Source: Oscillospiraceae bacterium (lineage in GTDB: Bacteria; Bacillota; Clostridia; TANB77; CAG-508). From it: a DNA stretch of 57,718 bases. The notes beneath the pieces are model-generated. The model was not told the DNA's origin. It searched no databases and was given only the letters and a program-made list of their open reading frames with translations. Both the position numbers and the translations under genes were made by a program. The stretch covers positions 1-57,718 of the forward strand of contig WRFS01000008.1 of assembly GCA_009778695.1 (NCBI GenBank), written 5' to 3'. Each line of letters starts with the position of its first letter. The stretch's first letter is position 1. Positions 42,785 through 51,340 of this stretch are shown piece by piece.

Positions 42785-43528
42785 TTAATTTTCTATCACA
42801 ATTACTGTAATATTATCTCGTCCACCTTTTTTGTTTGCCATATTTACCAACTCATTGTGTGCAGATTCTTTATTGTTTTGTATAATTTCAAAAATCTCAT
42901 CTTTCTTCAACATATTACTTAAACCATCTGTACACATTAATATTTTATCATGTTCTTTAAGTTCTTCAATATATGTATCTGGTGTGATATTCATTTCACC
43001 GCCTAAAGCTTTCATTAACATATGTTTTTTAGGATGATTCTCTGCCTCTTCTCTAGTTATTGTACCTTCTCTTATTAAGTCTTCTACAAAACTATGGTCT
43101 ACAGTTATTTGTTTTATTTCTCCATCTCTTATCATATATACTCTGCCATCGCCCACATGTGCTATATATAGTTTATTATTATTTATTAAACATATGTCCA
43201 AAGTAGTGCCCATTTCTTCTAAATCATTTATTCTTTCAGCTTTTATCAATATTTCATTATGAGCTTCTAGTATAGCACCTTTTAGGACTTCTATAATATT
43301 TTCATCATTTAATACCTTGGCTATGTTATTTTCTATATATTTTTTTGCAGTCAATATAGATAAATTACTCGCAACTTCGCCACCATCATATCCACCCATA
43401 CCATCTGCTAACATACATAACTTATATTCTTGCTCATCTTCATAAACATAATAGCTATCTTCGTTTATTTCTCTTAATTTTCCTACATCTGTTTTTGCTG
43501 TTATTTTCAGGTTAATCACCTCTTTCAT
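42785..43528 (-). CDS. prpC: PP2C-type protein phosphatase
   Basis: Mn-dependent phosphatase that reverses PrkC phosphorylation. The motifs are REINEDSYYV, MLADGMGGYDGGEVAS, AHVGDGRVYMIRDG, MCTDGLSNML and GGRDNITVIV, with all metal aspartates present; 247 residues. The ATG at 43528 overlaps the stop of rlmN as ATGA, pointing to coupled translation. A GAGGTG inside the first codons precedes a CTG (codon 7), so a shorter product is possible. Confidence 0.93.
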   Translation of the reverse strand: MKEVINLKITAKTDVGKLREINEDSYYVYEDEQEYKLCMLADGMGGYDGGEVASNLSILTAKKYIENNIAKVLNDENIIEVLKGAILEAHNEILIKAERINDLEEMGTTLDICLINNNKLYIAHVGDGRVYMIRDGEIKQITVDHSFVEDLIREGTITREEAENHPKKHMLMKALGGEMNITPDTYIEELKEHDKILMCTDGLSNMLKKDEIFEIIQNNKESAHNELVNMANKKGGRDNITVIVIEN

Positions 43529-44562
43529 TTTAGTACGTTACCTGTTGCTGCACTCCTTCTCAATTGTCCACATGCTGCTTCTATATCTGAGCCAAGTTCT
43601 CTTCGAATTGTAGCAACTATTCCATTTTCATTTAAATAATTCCTAAAATTTATTATGTTTTCATTATTACTTTTTTCAAATAAACGAGTTTCTATCTTAT
43701 TCACTTGTATTAAATTTACATGACACAACATTCCTTTTAATAATCGAATTAACCCTTTTGCATCATCTAAAGTATCATTTTCTCCCTTAATTAAAGCATA
43801 TTCAAATGATACTCTTCTATTCGTTTTCTTAATGTAATATTTACATGCTTTAATTAGTTCTTCTATACTATATAAATTATTTATTGGCATAAGTGAACTT
43901 CTTTTTTTATTATTTGTCGCATGTAAAGATATTGATAATGTACATTGTATATTTTCGTCTGCTAAATTGTATATCCTAGGCACCAACCCGCTTGTAGAAA
44001 TACTCATGTGCCTTGCTCCAATGTTAATCCCTTTTTGATTATTTATAATTCTTATTGCATTTACTACATTATCGTAATTATCTAATGGTTCACCAATTCC
44101 CATAAATACCACATTTGAAACTTTAACATTCTCATCTTTTTCTACTGCTAAAATTTGTTCAATAATTTCTGCAGAAGTTAAGTTTCTCACAAATCCTATT
44201 CCTGTCGAAGCACAAAACTTGCACCCCATTTTGCATCCTATTTGTGTTGATACGCAGATACTTTTGCCATATTTATACTCCATTAAAACAGTTTCTATTG
44301 TATTTTTGTCTGACAATCTAAATAAGTACTTTTTGGTTCCATCTTTTGAAACTTGTTTTTTTAATATAGTATACTCTGTAATTTCAAAATTTTGTTTTAA
44401 TTTTTTTCTTAATTCTATTGATAAATTAGTCATTTCATCAAAACTGTTTGCTTTATCTATATATAGCCATTTAAAAACTTGCTCTGCTCTATATTGCTTT
44501 TCACCAAGTTCTAAAAAAATTTGTTTTAGTTCGTTTAAATTATAATTTTTTATACTAGTCAA
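43525..44562 (-). CDS. rlmN: 23S rRNA/tRNA adenine-C2 methyltransferase RlmN
   Basis: Dual-specificity radical SAM enzyme methylating A2503 of 23S rRNA and A37 of some tRNAs. Its cluster motif is CKMGCKFC. GIGEPLDNYDNV, SISTSGLVPRI and the C-terminal AACGQLRR supply the remaining signatures, including a catalytic Cys. I start it at TTG 44562 behind AAGGAGG, which gives 345 residues. It heads rlmN-prpC-prkC-rpe; upstream is an inverted-repeat element. A Cfr resistance enzyme is less likely, as the sequence and position are those of RlmN. Confidence 0.94.
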   Translation of the reverse strand: MTSIKNYNLNELKQIFLELGEKQYRAEQVFKWLYIDKANSFDEMTNLSIELRKKLKQNFEITEYTILKKQVSKDGTKKYLFRLSDKNTIETVLMEYKYGKSICVSTQIGCKMGCKFCASTGIGFVRNLTSAEIIEQILAVEKDENVKVSNVVFMGIGEPLDNYDNVVNAIRIINNQKGINIGARHMSISTSGLVPRIYNLADENIQCTLSISLHATNNKKRSSLMPINNLYSIEELIKACKYYIKKTNRRVSFEYALIKGENDTLDDAKGLIRLLKGMLCHVNLIQVNKIETRLFEKSNNENIINFRNYLNENGIVATIRRELGSDIEAACGQLRRSAATGNVLK

Positions 44563-44603
44563 TATAGCCAAATCCTCCTTCCGCCACGCTACCTCAATGT
44601 CCA

Positions 44604-44753
44604 CAACTTAAGAAAATATTGCTACTGTTGTAGGGGCGAACATTGTTCGTCCTGCACTATAATTATCTCGTTTTTCAATAATTTTATCAAATTTCTCTAG
44701 TCTCGGACGAACGATGTTCGCCCCTACATATATAAGCCTTTTCTTTAAGTTGC
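44604..44753. mobile_element. MITE-like inverted-repeat element, copy 2
   Basis: TGTAGGGGCGAACATTGTTC (from 44629) and its near-inverse GAACGATGTTCGCCCCTACA (ending 44728) form the core arms, and CAACTTAAG/CTTTAAGTTG extend them outward. This is the family of 4521-4723 with different palindrome bases (GAACATTGTTC against GAGCATTGCTC). It lies between rlmN and the glycosyltransferase gene and contains no ORF. Confidence 0.65.
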
Positions 44754-44785
44754 GAACATTGATGGATTACATCGGAATTGGAATT

Positions 44786-45727
44786 CTACGCTTCTTCTTT
44801 TACTATGTACACAGGTCTCTTCTTAACTTCCAAATATGACTTTGCAATATATTGCCCAATTATACCTGTACAAAAAAGCTGAACTCCGCCTACAAATAAA
44901 ACAATGCACATAAGAGATGGCCACCCCGTTGCTGGATCCCCATAAAGCAATGTTTTCACAATAATCACTATTATAAGGATGACCGCAATTATACAAAAAA
45001 GTATACCAATCACTGTTGCAATAACAAGTGGAAATGTTGAGAATGCTGTTATTCCTTCTATTGAATATTTAAAATATTTCCAAAAAGAAAATTTCGTTTT
45101 TCCTGCTGCTCTTGTTATATTTTCATATTCAAGCCATTTTGTATTAAATCCAACCCAAGTAAAAATTCCTTTTGAAAATCTATTATATTCTTTCATAGAA
45201 ACAATTGCATCCTTCATTTGCTTAGTCATTAATCTAAAATCTCTCGCTCCATCTACTATATCCATATCTGATATTTTTCTCATTATTTTATAAAACAATC
45301 TAGCAAAAAATGAAAGAAATTTAGGTTCCCCTTTTCTTGTTACCCTTCTTGTCCCTACACAATCATACTCTCCAGTTTTCAAAATATCATACATTTCTAC
45401 TAGCATTGTTGGCGGATCTTGTAAATCTGCATCCATTACTGCAACATAGTCTCCAGTTGCTTTTTCCAATCCTGCAAACATAGCCGCTTCTTTCCCAAAG
45501 TTTCTTGAAAAAGAAACATACTTTACCCTTGCATCACTTTGTTGTAATTCTTTAAGCATTTTCAAAGTTTTATCTTTTGAACCATCATTTATAAATATAA
45601 GTTCCCATTCTATATTTTTCATACTGTCAATTACTTTTGTTAACTCTGGATAGAATAATTTTAATGTATCTTCTTCATTATAACATGGTACAATTATTGA
45701 AATTTTACTTTTTTCTTTGCTTTCCAT
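44786..45727 (-). CDS. family 2 glycosyltransferase, membrane (GtrB/DPM1-like)
   Basis: Transfers a sugar, usually to a polyprenyl phosphate. The GT-A domain has VPCYNEEDTLKLFYPEL, FINDGSKDKT and MDADLQDPP. WEYENI-type residues and the interface helix (KTKFSFWKYFKYSIEG) precede two C-terminal membrane helices, and the tail is basic. At 313 residues it matches bactoprenol glucosyl/arabinosyltransferases used in cell-envelope glycan modification. It overlaps the SecF-like gene by 23 bases. The sugar and acceptor glycan are not evident, as no flippase gene is next to it. Confidence 0.9.
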   Translation of the reverse strand: MESKEKSKISIIVPCYNEEDTLKLFYPELTKVIDSMKNIEWELIFINDGSKDKTLKMLKELQQSDARVKYVSFSRNFGKEAAMFAGLEKATGDYVAVMDADLQDPPTMLVEMYDILKTGEYDCVGTRRVTRKGEPKFLSFFARLFYKIMRKISDMDIVDGARDFRLMTKQMKDAIVSMKEYNRFSKGIFTWVGFNTKWLEYENITRAAGKTKFSFWKYFKYSIEGITAFSTFPLVIATVIGILFCIIAVILIIVIIVKTLLYGDPATGWPSLMCIVLFVGGVQLFCTGIIGQYIAKSYLEVKKRPVYIVKEEA

Positions 45728-46361
45728 AAATATCTACAACCTCTTTTTCTAACCTTACTGTAACTAAAGTTACCGCAATTAAAAATATTAATAACCCTAT
45801 TGGTATTGTGTATATATTAACCGGTATTCTTGCCAAAGAAACTATACTAAAATACAATAATTCGGCAAGAATAATTATTAACCCTGGTTGTAAAAATGAT
45901 TTTACAAATCCCTTGTTTTTATATCTTATTGCCATATATACTAGTATTAATGCAAATGCAATTATTCCCGGAATAATATATGGCTTAATAATCTGCCTCA
46001 TAAGTATTGGTCCATGTTTTATGATAGCCAAATAATCTTTGGTCATACCTGCATTATATGCTGAATTTACATTGTTCACAAATGCGTTAATTTCATCATC
46101 TGTAATATCTCTTACATATACGCTTACTGAATCATTAAAATAATCTAATTTTCTTATAGTAAACTGCTTATTATCAAATGAGTTTTTACATATACTTTTA
46201 ATGCCATCCATATCTACTTCTTGACCTAAGTATACCTTCATTTCTGTTGTGGTGCTGTAGTTTATTCCATAATTAAACCCTTTAACTCGATCCATAACTA
46301 TTCCTGCAATAATTATGGCTATTATTAATACACCAATTATTATTTTTATAGTTTTACTCAT
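45705..46361 (-). CDS. divergent SecF-like membrane protein
   Basis: A 218-residue protein with an N-terminal helix, a short extracytoplasmic domain (FNYGINYSTTTEMKV is reminiscent of the SecF start) and three or four membrane helices. It is about two thirds of a normal SecF and lacks clear D4-D6 motifs. Its partner upstream resembles SecD, and the gap is 14 bases. The pair probably forms a reduced SecDF that helps protein export with the proton motive force. Sequence evidence alone is weak; the gene pair carries the call. Confidence 0.6.
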   Translation of the reverse strand: MSKTIKIIIGVLIIAIIIAGIVMDRVKGFNYGINYSTTTEMKVYLGQEVDMDGIKSICKNSFDNKQFTIRKLDYFNDSVSVYVRDITDDEINAFVNNVNSAYNAGMTKDYLAIIKHGPILMRQIIKPYIIPGIIAFALILVYMAIRYKNKGFVKSFLQPGLIIILAELLYFSIVSLARIPVNIYTIPIGLLIFLIAVTLVTVRLEKEVVDIYGKQRKK

Positions 46362-46375
46362 ATTTTTATTCCTTT

Positions 46376-47797
46376 CTATTCTTCAAACAAATATTCAAAA
46401 TTTAGTAATAAGGTTTTTGTAAATACATAAACATATACAATAAATACTGCAATGCCCCAGAATAAGGTTGTGCCAAAGCCATTAATTCCTATATTGGTAA
46501 AGAAAATAGACACTCCAACTATTATAGCCATAGGAATTAGTATAAATAATGATTTTAATATTGTTTTATTAACCATTGATTTTGGAGTTACTTCCTTTGC
46601 ATTTAAGGTTTTAAACTTTGTTAACAGCCTATCTAAAAATACGAAGTAAAATATTGTAATAAATGCTATTACAAAGGTACTTCCAACTGTTATATAAACA
46701 TTTCCATACCTAATTGCTAATAGCAAAAGAGCCACAAATCCTACTAATAGTACTGTTGATATGATTCCTCTTTCTTTATGCCTAATTACCAAGTATATCA
46801 ACATGAGTGTTAGTATTATTATTGAAACTATTATAGCTATTGGCAGTATATTTTCAAAAACATCACTAGAAACCATTACGCTTTGATTAACACTATATAT
46901 TAATGGTAGGTTCCCATAAGATAACTCTTTAGCTTGTACATCTCCACTTAATAAGTATTGTTGTAAATCACTTTGTGTTGTTACACCACCAGATGGAGTA
47001 ATAGACAACTGCAATGTTCCATTAGATATTGTTTGTCCAAAGTATGTTGTTGTTACTAAAGTTCCATCTATATAAAGTTGTACATTTTTTGAATCTGTAG
47101 TTTGTTCTCCATTTGAATCTAAAACTGGTTGCCCATTTTCATCCGTTTTTGTCGTTTGAACATATTCTTGAGAAATTTGCTCTAATTTTTGAGTCCCTTC
47201 TTTATTCATTTGAATATTTAAATACACGGATGTACTGCTGCTTCCATTAACATAGCTAACTGTTGCGTTTTTTATATCACTATTATTTAATAAAACATCT
47301 CCAGTTGTTGCATCCTTTATCAAAAATTCACCTTGTGAATATACACCAGAAATGATGGTGTTAATATCATCGTCTTCTGATGTTTTTATTATAATGTTAC
47401 CTGTTGCTTCATCAAGAGAAATAGTATATTCACTTAATTGAAAATTTTCTAATCTTTTATTTATTATTTCTTCTGCTTTCTTATAGTTATCTAATGTAAG
47501 TACTGCTGCTGAGTTAACAGGTTCATCTTTTGAAGTGTAATCACTTTTGTTTGAATCTGTTACGGTTGATGAATCCACAAGCTTTCCATCTTTATCATAG
47601 TAATTAGTTACTGTAGCCGTTGATGGAGATAGCACAGTTTCTTGTTGTTCCCCAAAGTCCATTCCAAATTTGTAATCTTTAACAATATTAGCCAATATGT
47701 TTTTATTTTGAATAAAAATGCCTACAAAAGACACCATTATTATTATTGCTAGTACTAATATTATAATCATTAATTTTAATATTTTGTTTACTTTCAT
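46376..47797 (-). CDS. divergent SecD-like membrane protein
   Basis: Probable export-accessory subunit. An N-terminal helix, then KFGMDFGEQQ (degenerate form of the GlDL/GvDFxGG motif), then a large extracytoplasmic domain with KAEEIINKRLENFQLSEYTI, GEFLIKDATTGDVLL and an Asn/Gln/Thr-rich insertion, then five or six membrane helices. YLLSGDVQAKELSYGNLPLI corresponds to the SecD segment before the first core helix. At 473 residues the size is right. ATG follows AAGGG. Divergent sequence suggests fast evolution or a second, specialised SecDF. Confidence 0.72.
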   Translation of the reverse strand: MKVNKILKLMIIILVLAIIIMVSFVGIFIQNKNILANIVKDYKFGMDFGEQQETVLSPSTATVTNYYDKDGKLVDSSTVTDSNKSDYTSKDEPVNSAAVLTLDNYKKAEEIINKRLENFQLSEYTISLDEATGNIIIKTSEDDDINTIISGVYSQGEFLIKDATTGDVLLNNSDIKNATVSYVNGSSSTSVYLNIQMNKEGTQKLEQISQEYVQTTKTDENGQPVLDSNGEQTTDSKNVQLYIDGTLVTTTYFGQTISNGTLQLSITPSGGVTTQSDLQQYLLSGDVQAKELSYGNLPLIYSVNQSVMVSSDVFENILPIAIIVSIIILTLMLIYLVIRHKERGIISTVLLVGFVALLLLAIRYGNVYITVGSTFVIAFITIFYFVFLDRLLTKFKTLNAKEVTPKSMVNKTILKSLFILIPMAIIVGVSIFFTNIGINGFGTTLFWGIAVFIVYVYVFTKTLLLNFEYLFEE

Positions 47798-47833
47798 TTC
47801 TTGTTTTCCCTTTCTAACATTACATCTGCTTCA

Positions 47834-48493
47834 TTACAATAATTTTGTACCGTTTATAATTAATTCATACCATATACCAAGGTATTTTGCTGCATATTTA
47901 CTCATTAATGTTCTATTCATAAATATTTCAAAATAGTCTAAAACTGGACAGATTTCTGTGTCAATAATTAACTCTAGTTGTATTTTGGTTTCTTCGCTGT
48001 TTATTTTCAAGTCTGCAGATGTAACCGCATAGTTTACTCTATCATGTATGTCGAAACTTGACATATTAGTTTTCGCAACTCTGTTTCTATGAACATCTGA
48101 TTTGTCTGCAAGTATTAATGCTGCAGATATATTGCTAACTGCCATTCCTGTATTTTCATCATGATTACCTATTGCCATTAATATTTCTGTTCGCGATTTG
48201 CTATCCATTCCCATATCTTTTAATAAGTTATACGCTAAAATAGCACCGCTGTGAGCATGGTCTACTCTATTAACACTATTTCCTATATCGTGTAAAAATC
48301 CAGCTATTTTTGCCATTTCTATTTCTTCTTCCGAATGTCCTAAAGCATTTAATATTTCTCCAGCTCTAGATGAAACTAAACTAGCGTGCCTAAGTCCATG
48401 TTCTGTATAGCCCAGCTCGTCCAATTGTTTTTGAGAATGAATAACCAGTTCTTTTACTTCCTCGTTGTTTTTTATATCTTCTAATGTTATCAA
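47834..48493 (-). CDS. HD-domain phosphohydrolase
   Basis: Metal-dependent phosphohydrolase, 219 residues. The signature is HGLRHASLVSSRAG, then AGFLHDIGNSVNRVDHAH (HD), GNHDENTG and ALILADKSDVHRNR (final Asp). The closest architecture is the stand-alone HD proteins of Clostridia acting on nucleotides or phosphorylated metabolites; no GAF, PAS or HD-GYP features are present. The start is TTG at 48493 behind GAGGAAG. It is upstream of secD/secF on the same strand. Confidence 0.85.
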   Translation of the reverse strand: MITLEDIKNNEEVKELVIHSQKQLDELGYTEHGLRHASLVSSRAGEILNALGHSEEEIEMAKIAGFLHDIGNSVNRVDHAHSGAILAYNLLKDMGMDSKSRTEILMAIGNHDENTGMAVSNISAALILADKSDVHRNRVAKTNMSSFDIHDRVNYAVTSADLKINSEETKIQLELIIDTEICPVLDYFEIFMNRTLMSKYAAKYLGIWYELIINGTKLL

Positions 48494-48641
48494 TTCTTCT
48501 TCCTCTCTTCCTTACAAGTTTATACCTCCAGTATAAACGTTTTGTTTTCTTTCGAATAATCTCTGTATCATTCTATATTAAATTTACTAAAATTTCAACT
48601 GTTTTTTATAATTTTTTTGATATTATTTACATGGAATAATA

Positions 48642-48672
48642 GGACGATGCAGAATTAGCTTCTACATCGTCC
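48642..48672 (-). terminator. hairpin after the lipoprotein gene
   Basis: GGACGATG (48642-48649) pairs with CATCGTCC (48665-48672), 14 bases beyond the stop of the 48686-49282 gene. The T-run is better on the plus strand, so it may act in both directions. Confidence 0.55.
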
Positions 48673-48685
48673 AATTTTTGAGACT

Positions 48686-49282
48686 TCATCTAATTCCACC
48701 ACTCGGAACAACAGGTGGTTTTACAATTGGTACATGTACTGGCACATGTGGTGTAACTCCAACATGTGGTGCAACAGGAGCATGTCCTGGTACCCCACTA
48801 CGCGGTACATTAGGAACCTGTCCTGGTACACCATTACGCGGTGCTGTTACAGGGTGTCCACCATGTGGTACAACTCCATGTCCACCACCACGTACTCCTG
48901 GTCCATATCCACCATGTGGTCTATTCAACCGATACTGCTGAAATGCTGGAGCATACCTTCTAGGCAGTGCCCCATAAAACCGTGGGGCTCTATATCCATA
49001 CCTATAATAGTTGTGCGAAAAATCATCCAATGCCCACAATACCGTTCCTGTTGCAGCTAAAATAACAAGTGTGTCGGTCACGTTGTCCCAATAACAGTTG
49101 TACTGCTCACAAGAATATTGTTGTGGCTGTACTACTACTGACTGCTGTGGGAACGTAGCCTGTGATGAGGGATACCCATACTCTGGCGGGTATCCTCCCT
49201 GCCCATAAGGGTAAACCACCGTACATCCGCTGAAAGCCACTATGGCAATCAACGTCAATATTGCTGCACCCATCTGTTTCAT
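48686..49282 (-). CDS. Gly/Pro/His-rich lipoprotein, 198 aa
   Basis: Predicted lipoprotein: a hydrophobic signal with lipobox AFSGC (Cys about 20). The mature N-terminus is Tyr/Gly/Pro-rich (YPYGQGGYPPEYGYP), a hydrophobic stretch follows (about 70-85), and the C-terminal half is a Pro/Val/His/Gly repeat (HVGVTPHVPVHVPIV). No domain is recognised. His-rich low-complexity tails can bind metals. It has clearly more G+C than its surroundings, as has the next gene upstream. ATG follows GAGGAG. Probably acquired, or subject to a different compositional history. Confidence 0.65.
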   Translation of the reverse strand: MKQMGAAILTLIAIVAFSGCTVVYPYGQGGYPPEYGYPSSQATFPQQSVVVQPQQYSCEQYNCYWDNVTDTLVILAATGTVLWALDDFSHNYYRYGYRAPRFYGALPRRYAPAFQQYRLNRPHGGYGPGVRGGGHGVVPHGGHPVTAPRNGVPGQVPNVPRSGVPGHAPVAPHVGVTPHVPVHVPIVKPPVVPSGGIR

Positions 49283-49435
49283 GGTAGTCTCCTCGGTGCA
49301 TTCGCACCTTCAAATTTTTAACTACTTTTACAACGTTATGTTTTACATTTTAACATACTTCTTTTAAAAAAGCAAATTTTTTTCAACATTAATTTGTGAT
49401 TTTGTAACTCGTAATTTTTCTTCTTTACTCCAAAA

Positions 49436-49463
49436 TAGGACCGCCCAAAAATGGGCGGTCCTA
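49436..49463 (-). terminator. terminator of the beta-CASP gene
   Basis: TAGGACCGCCCA and TGGGCGGTCCTA form a perfect 12-bp stem with a four-base loop, five bases after the stop, followed by T4 (minus) or T5 (plus). The stem bases resemble the GTAGG-GGC repeat family. Confidence 0.7.
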
Positions 49464-49468
49464 CGTTT

Positions 49469-51043
49469 TTATGGTATTGGTTTGAATTTAGTGGATTTAC
49501 GGAACACTATTCCTTCATCATCCAGCCGGTAATAGTTACTCCTGTCGAGACAAACAACTTCTGCTTCTACTCCGCCAGGTTCAAGGAATTCTTTAAAATT
49601 TTCCTTTACATCTGGCGAGCCATGAGTCAACAAAAGTGTGCTCATCCCTTTGAATCCTTTGCAATACTCCAGTAGCTCATCTGCTTTAGCATGGGTGGAA
49701 AATTCTTTGGTAGACACAACTTCTGCTTTCTTTAAAGCATCTCCATAGCCATTGAATTTCACCTTGGCTCCATCTGGTGCTTCAATCAAATTACGCCCCC
49801 ATGTACCTTCAGCACAATAGCCCGTAAAGTGAATTAATGCATTTGAATTCCCTAAAAAGTGCTTTGCACAAATGGGAGATAAACCAAAACTACACATTCC
49901 GCTACTTACAACAAAAATCGCCTGCTCTTCTTTCCCCAATACGTCTCCTATATTCTTCTTGCCAACAAATGTGAGATTCTGCGGAAGAAAGTCCCTCATT
50001 TCAGTCAAAACCTCAAGGCTTCCTGCTACTTGGAACTTCTTTGTATAAGTCGCAGTGAGTTTACCTCCGTAGTATATGGGAATTGCGGTAGATAACTGAC
50101 TTTCATTCTGCATTTGCTTTAGGTGATACAATACCTCTTGGGCACGCCCCAAAGAAAATGCAGGCACAACCACACTTCCACCTTTTTTTAAGGTTTTCAA
50201 TATATTATCCTTAAAACACGGTTCTACTTCGCTGCTGACAGTTGTTCCGTAGGTAGCCTCCATTACAACATGAAGGTGTTTTAGATTTTTCACTTTGTTT
50301 GGTAAATCAATCTCTCCCAGAAACAAATTCTTCTTATTCCAATCGCCAGTAAATAGAATAGTGATACTCTTTCTACCGGGATAAGAGATTTTTACCAAAA
50401 CACATGCTGCACCTGGCAAATGAGCGTTTTTCAAAAACATAAAAGAAATGTTTTTGTTAAACTTTTGCCATTTCTCGTACGGAACTCCTTCAGTTGAAGC
50501 TAACGTATCTGCAACATTGTACTCATCGTACAACGGTCGAAGGTTCTTTAGGTAGTTGTCACCATTTTTGCCATTCCCATTTTTGTAGGTTTTGTAGTTC
50601 TTCCCATGTCCATTCCTGTCTTTCTTGCCACTGCTTTTCTTTTGAAAGGACTCGGGTTTCTTACTTTTCCTATACTTTGTTAAAGCTCTTGAAAACTTTT
50701 GCCGCATGATAGCATGTGCATCACGCAAAGCTGGTTCCAATAACTCTTGCGTACCATATGTACAAAAGATTTTGCCCTCATATCCGTTACGAATCAACAT
50801 TGGAAGTCTTCCTACGTGGTCCAAATGGACATGAGTTGCGATAACAAAGCTTACTGAGTCAGGATCAATCAACAATTCTCGGTTGAATCCTTCATACTCC
50901 CATTCCTGATATTGACCAAAATCAATTACAAACTTCTGACGCTTTCCATCAGGAAACCGAACTGAACATATATTGCAACTACCCGTTACTCCCGATGAGC
51001 CCGACATCAAATCAACATAGAAATCCGTTTCATCCTTTACCAT
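49469..51043 (-). CDS. metallo-beta-lactamase/beta-CASP ribonuclease-like protein
   Basis: RNA-processing type MBL-fold nuclease (CPSF73/YsgA-like). HVHLDHVGRLP is the zinc site. FTGDW, MEATYGT, VVPAFSLGRAQEVLY, SSGMCSFG and FSTHAKADEL (C-terminal His) complete MBL and beta-CASP motifs. I start it at ATG 51043 behind AAGGAG, giving 524 residues. Between the MBL strands is a Lys/Gly/Asn-rich insertion (about 118-158; SSGKKDRNGHGKNYKTYKNG) not seen in the family core and possibly a nucleic-acid-binding loop. It has higher G+C than flanking genes. Likely an endo- or exonuclease; DNA substrate is possible. Confidence 0.88.
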   Translation of the reverse strand: MVKDETDFYVDLMSGSSGVTGSCNICSVRFPDGKRQKFVIDFGQYQEWEYEGFNRELLIDPDSVSFVIATHVHLDHVGRLPMLIRNGYEGKIFCTYGTQELLEPALRDAHAIMRQKFSRALTKYRKSKKPESFQKKSSGKKDRNGHGKNYKTYKNGNGKNGDNYLKNLRPLYDEYNVADTLASTEGVPYEKWQKFNKNISFMFLKNAHLPGAACVLVKISYPGRKSITILFTGDWNKKNLFLGEIDLPNKVKNLKHLHVVMEATYGTTVSSEVEPCFKDNILKTLKKGGSVVVPAFSLGRAQEVLYHLKQMQNESQLSTAIPIYYGGKLTATYTKKFQVAGSLEVLTEMRDFLPQNLTFVGKKNIGDVLGKEEQAIFVVSSGMCSFGLSPICAKHFLGNSNALIHFTGYCAEGTWGRNLIEAPDGAKVKFNGYGDALKKAEVVSTKEFSTHAKADELLEYCKGFKGMSTLLLTHGSPDVKENFKEFLEPGGVEAEVVCLDRSNYYRLDDEGIVFRKSTKFKPIP

Positions 51044-51108
51044 AATTTCTCCTTGGTGTATGGTGTGGCACAAAAATTTTTGTACCTTACATAACTTTTT
51101 ATGTAGCT

Positions 51109-51137
51109 ATTTTATCATATTTATGTTGGTTTGGCAA
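51109..51137 (-). promoter_or_regulatory. promoter of the beta-CASP gene
   Basis: On the minus strand TTGCCA (51132-51137) and TAAAAT (51109-51114) are 17 bases apart, about 65 bases before the ATG. Two short hairpins (CTACAT..ATGTAG and CAAAAATTTTTG) lie in the leader. Confidence 0.55.
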
Positions 51138-51282
51138 TACATAAAATCAATTAAAATCAATAAAATCAATTTTTATTTTACATTTTATTATTTTTTGTTT
51201 TACAAGTTGGTAGATTCCATATCTGGTGGACCAAGTTCCGCCCCCACCGCATGTTATACTCTGTCAATTTTTTGTATCAAAC

Positions 51283-51323
51283 AAAAAAGGGAGTACTCTA
51301 ATTCTTTAGATACTCCCTTTTTT
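51283..51323 (-). terminator. terminator of the SSB-like gene
   Basis: AAAAAAGGGAGTA and TACTCCCTTTTTT form a perfect 13-bp stem with a 15-base loop, with T/A runs on both sides. It lies 17 bases after the stop. Confidence 0.85.
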
Positions 51324-51340
51324 ATTTTTTATTTCGTCGT

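Noticed and set aside
43525..44562. Cfr-type antibiotic resistance methyltransferase
   Set aside because: Sequence signatures and operon position are those of housekeeping RlmN.
48678..48941. Plus-strand Gly/Cys/Thr/Pro-rich frame
   Set aside because: Antisense to the lipoprotein gene; the lipoprotein has an RBS and lipobox.
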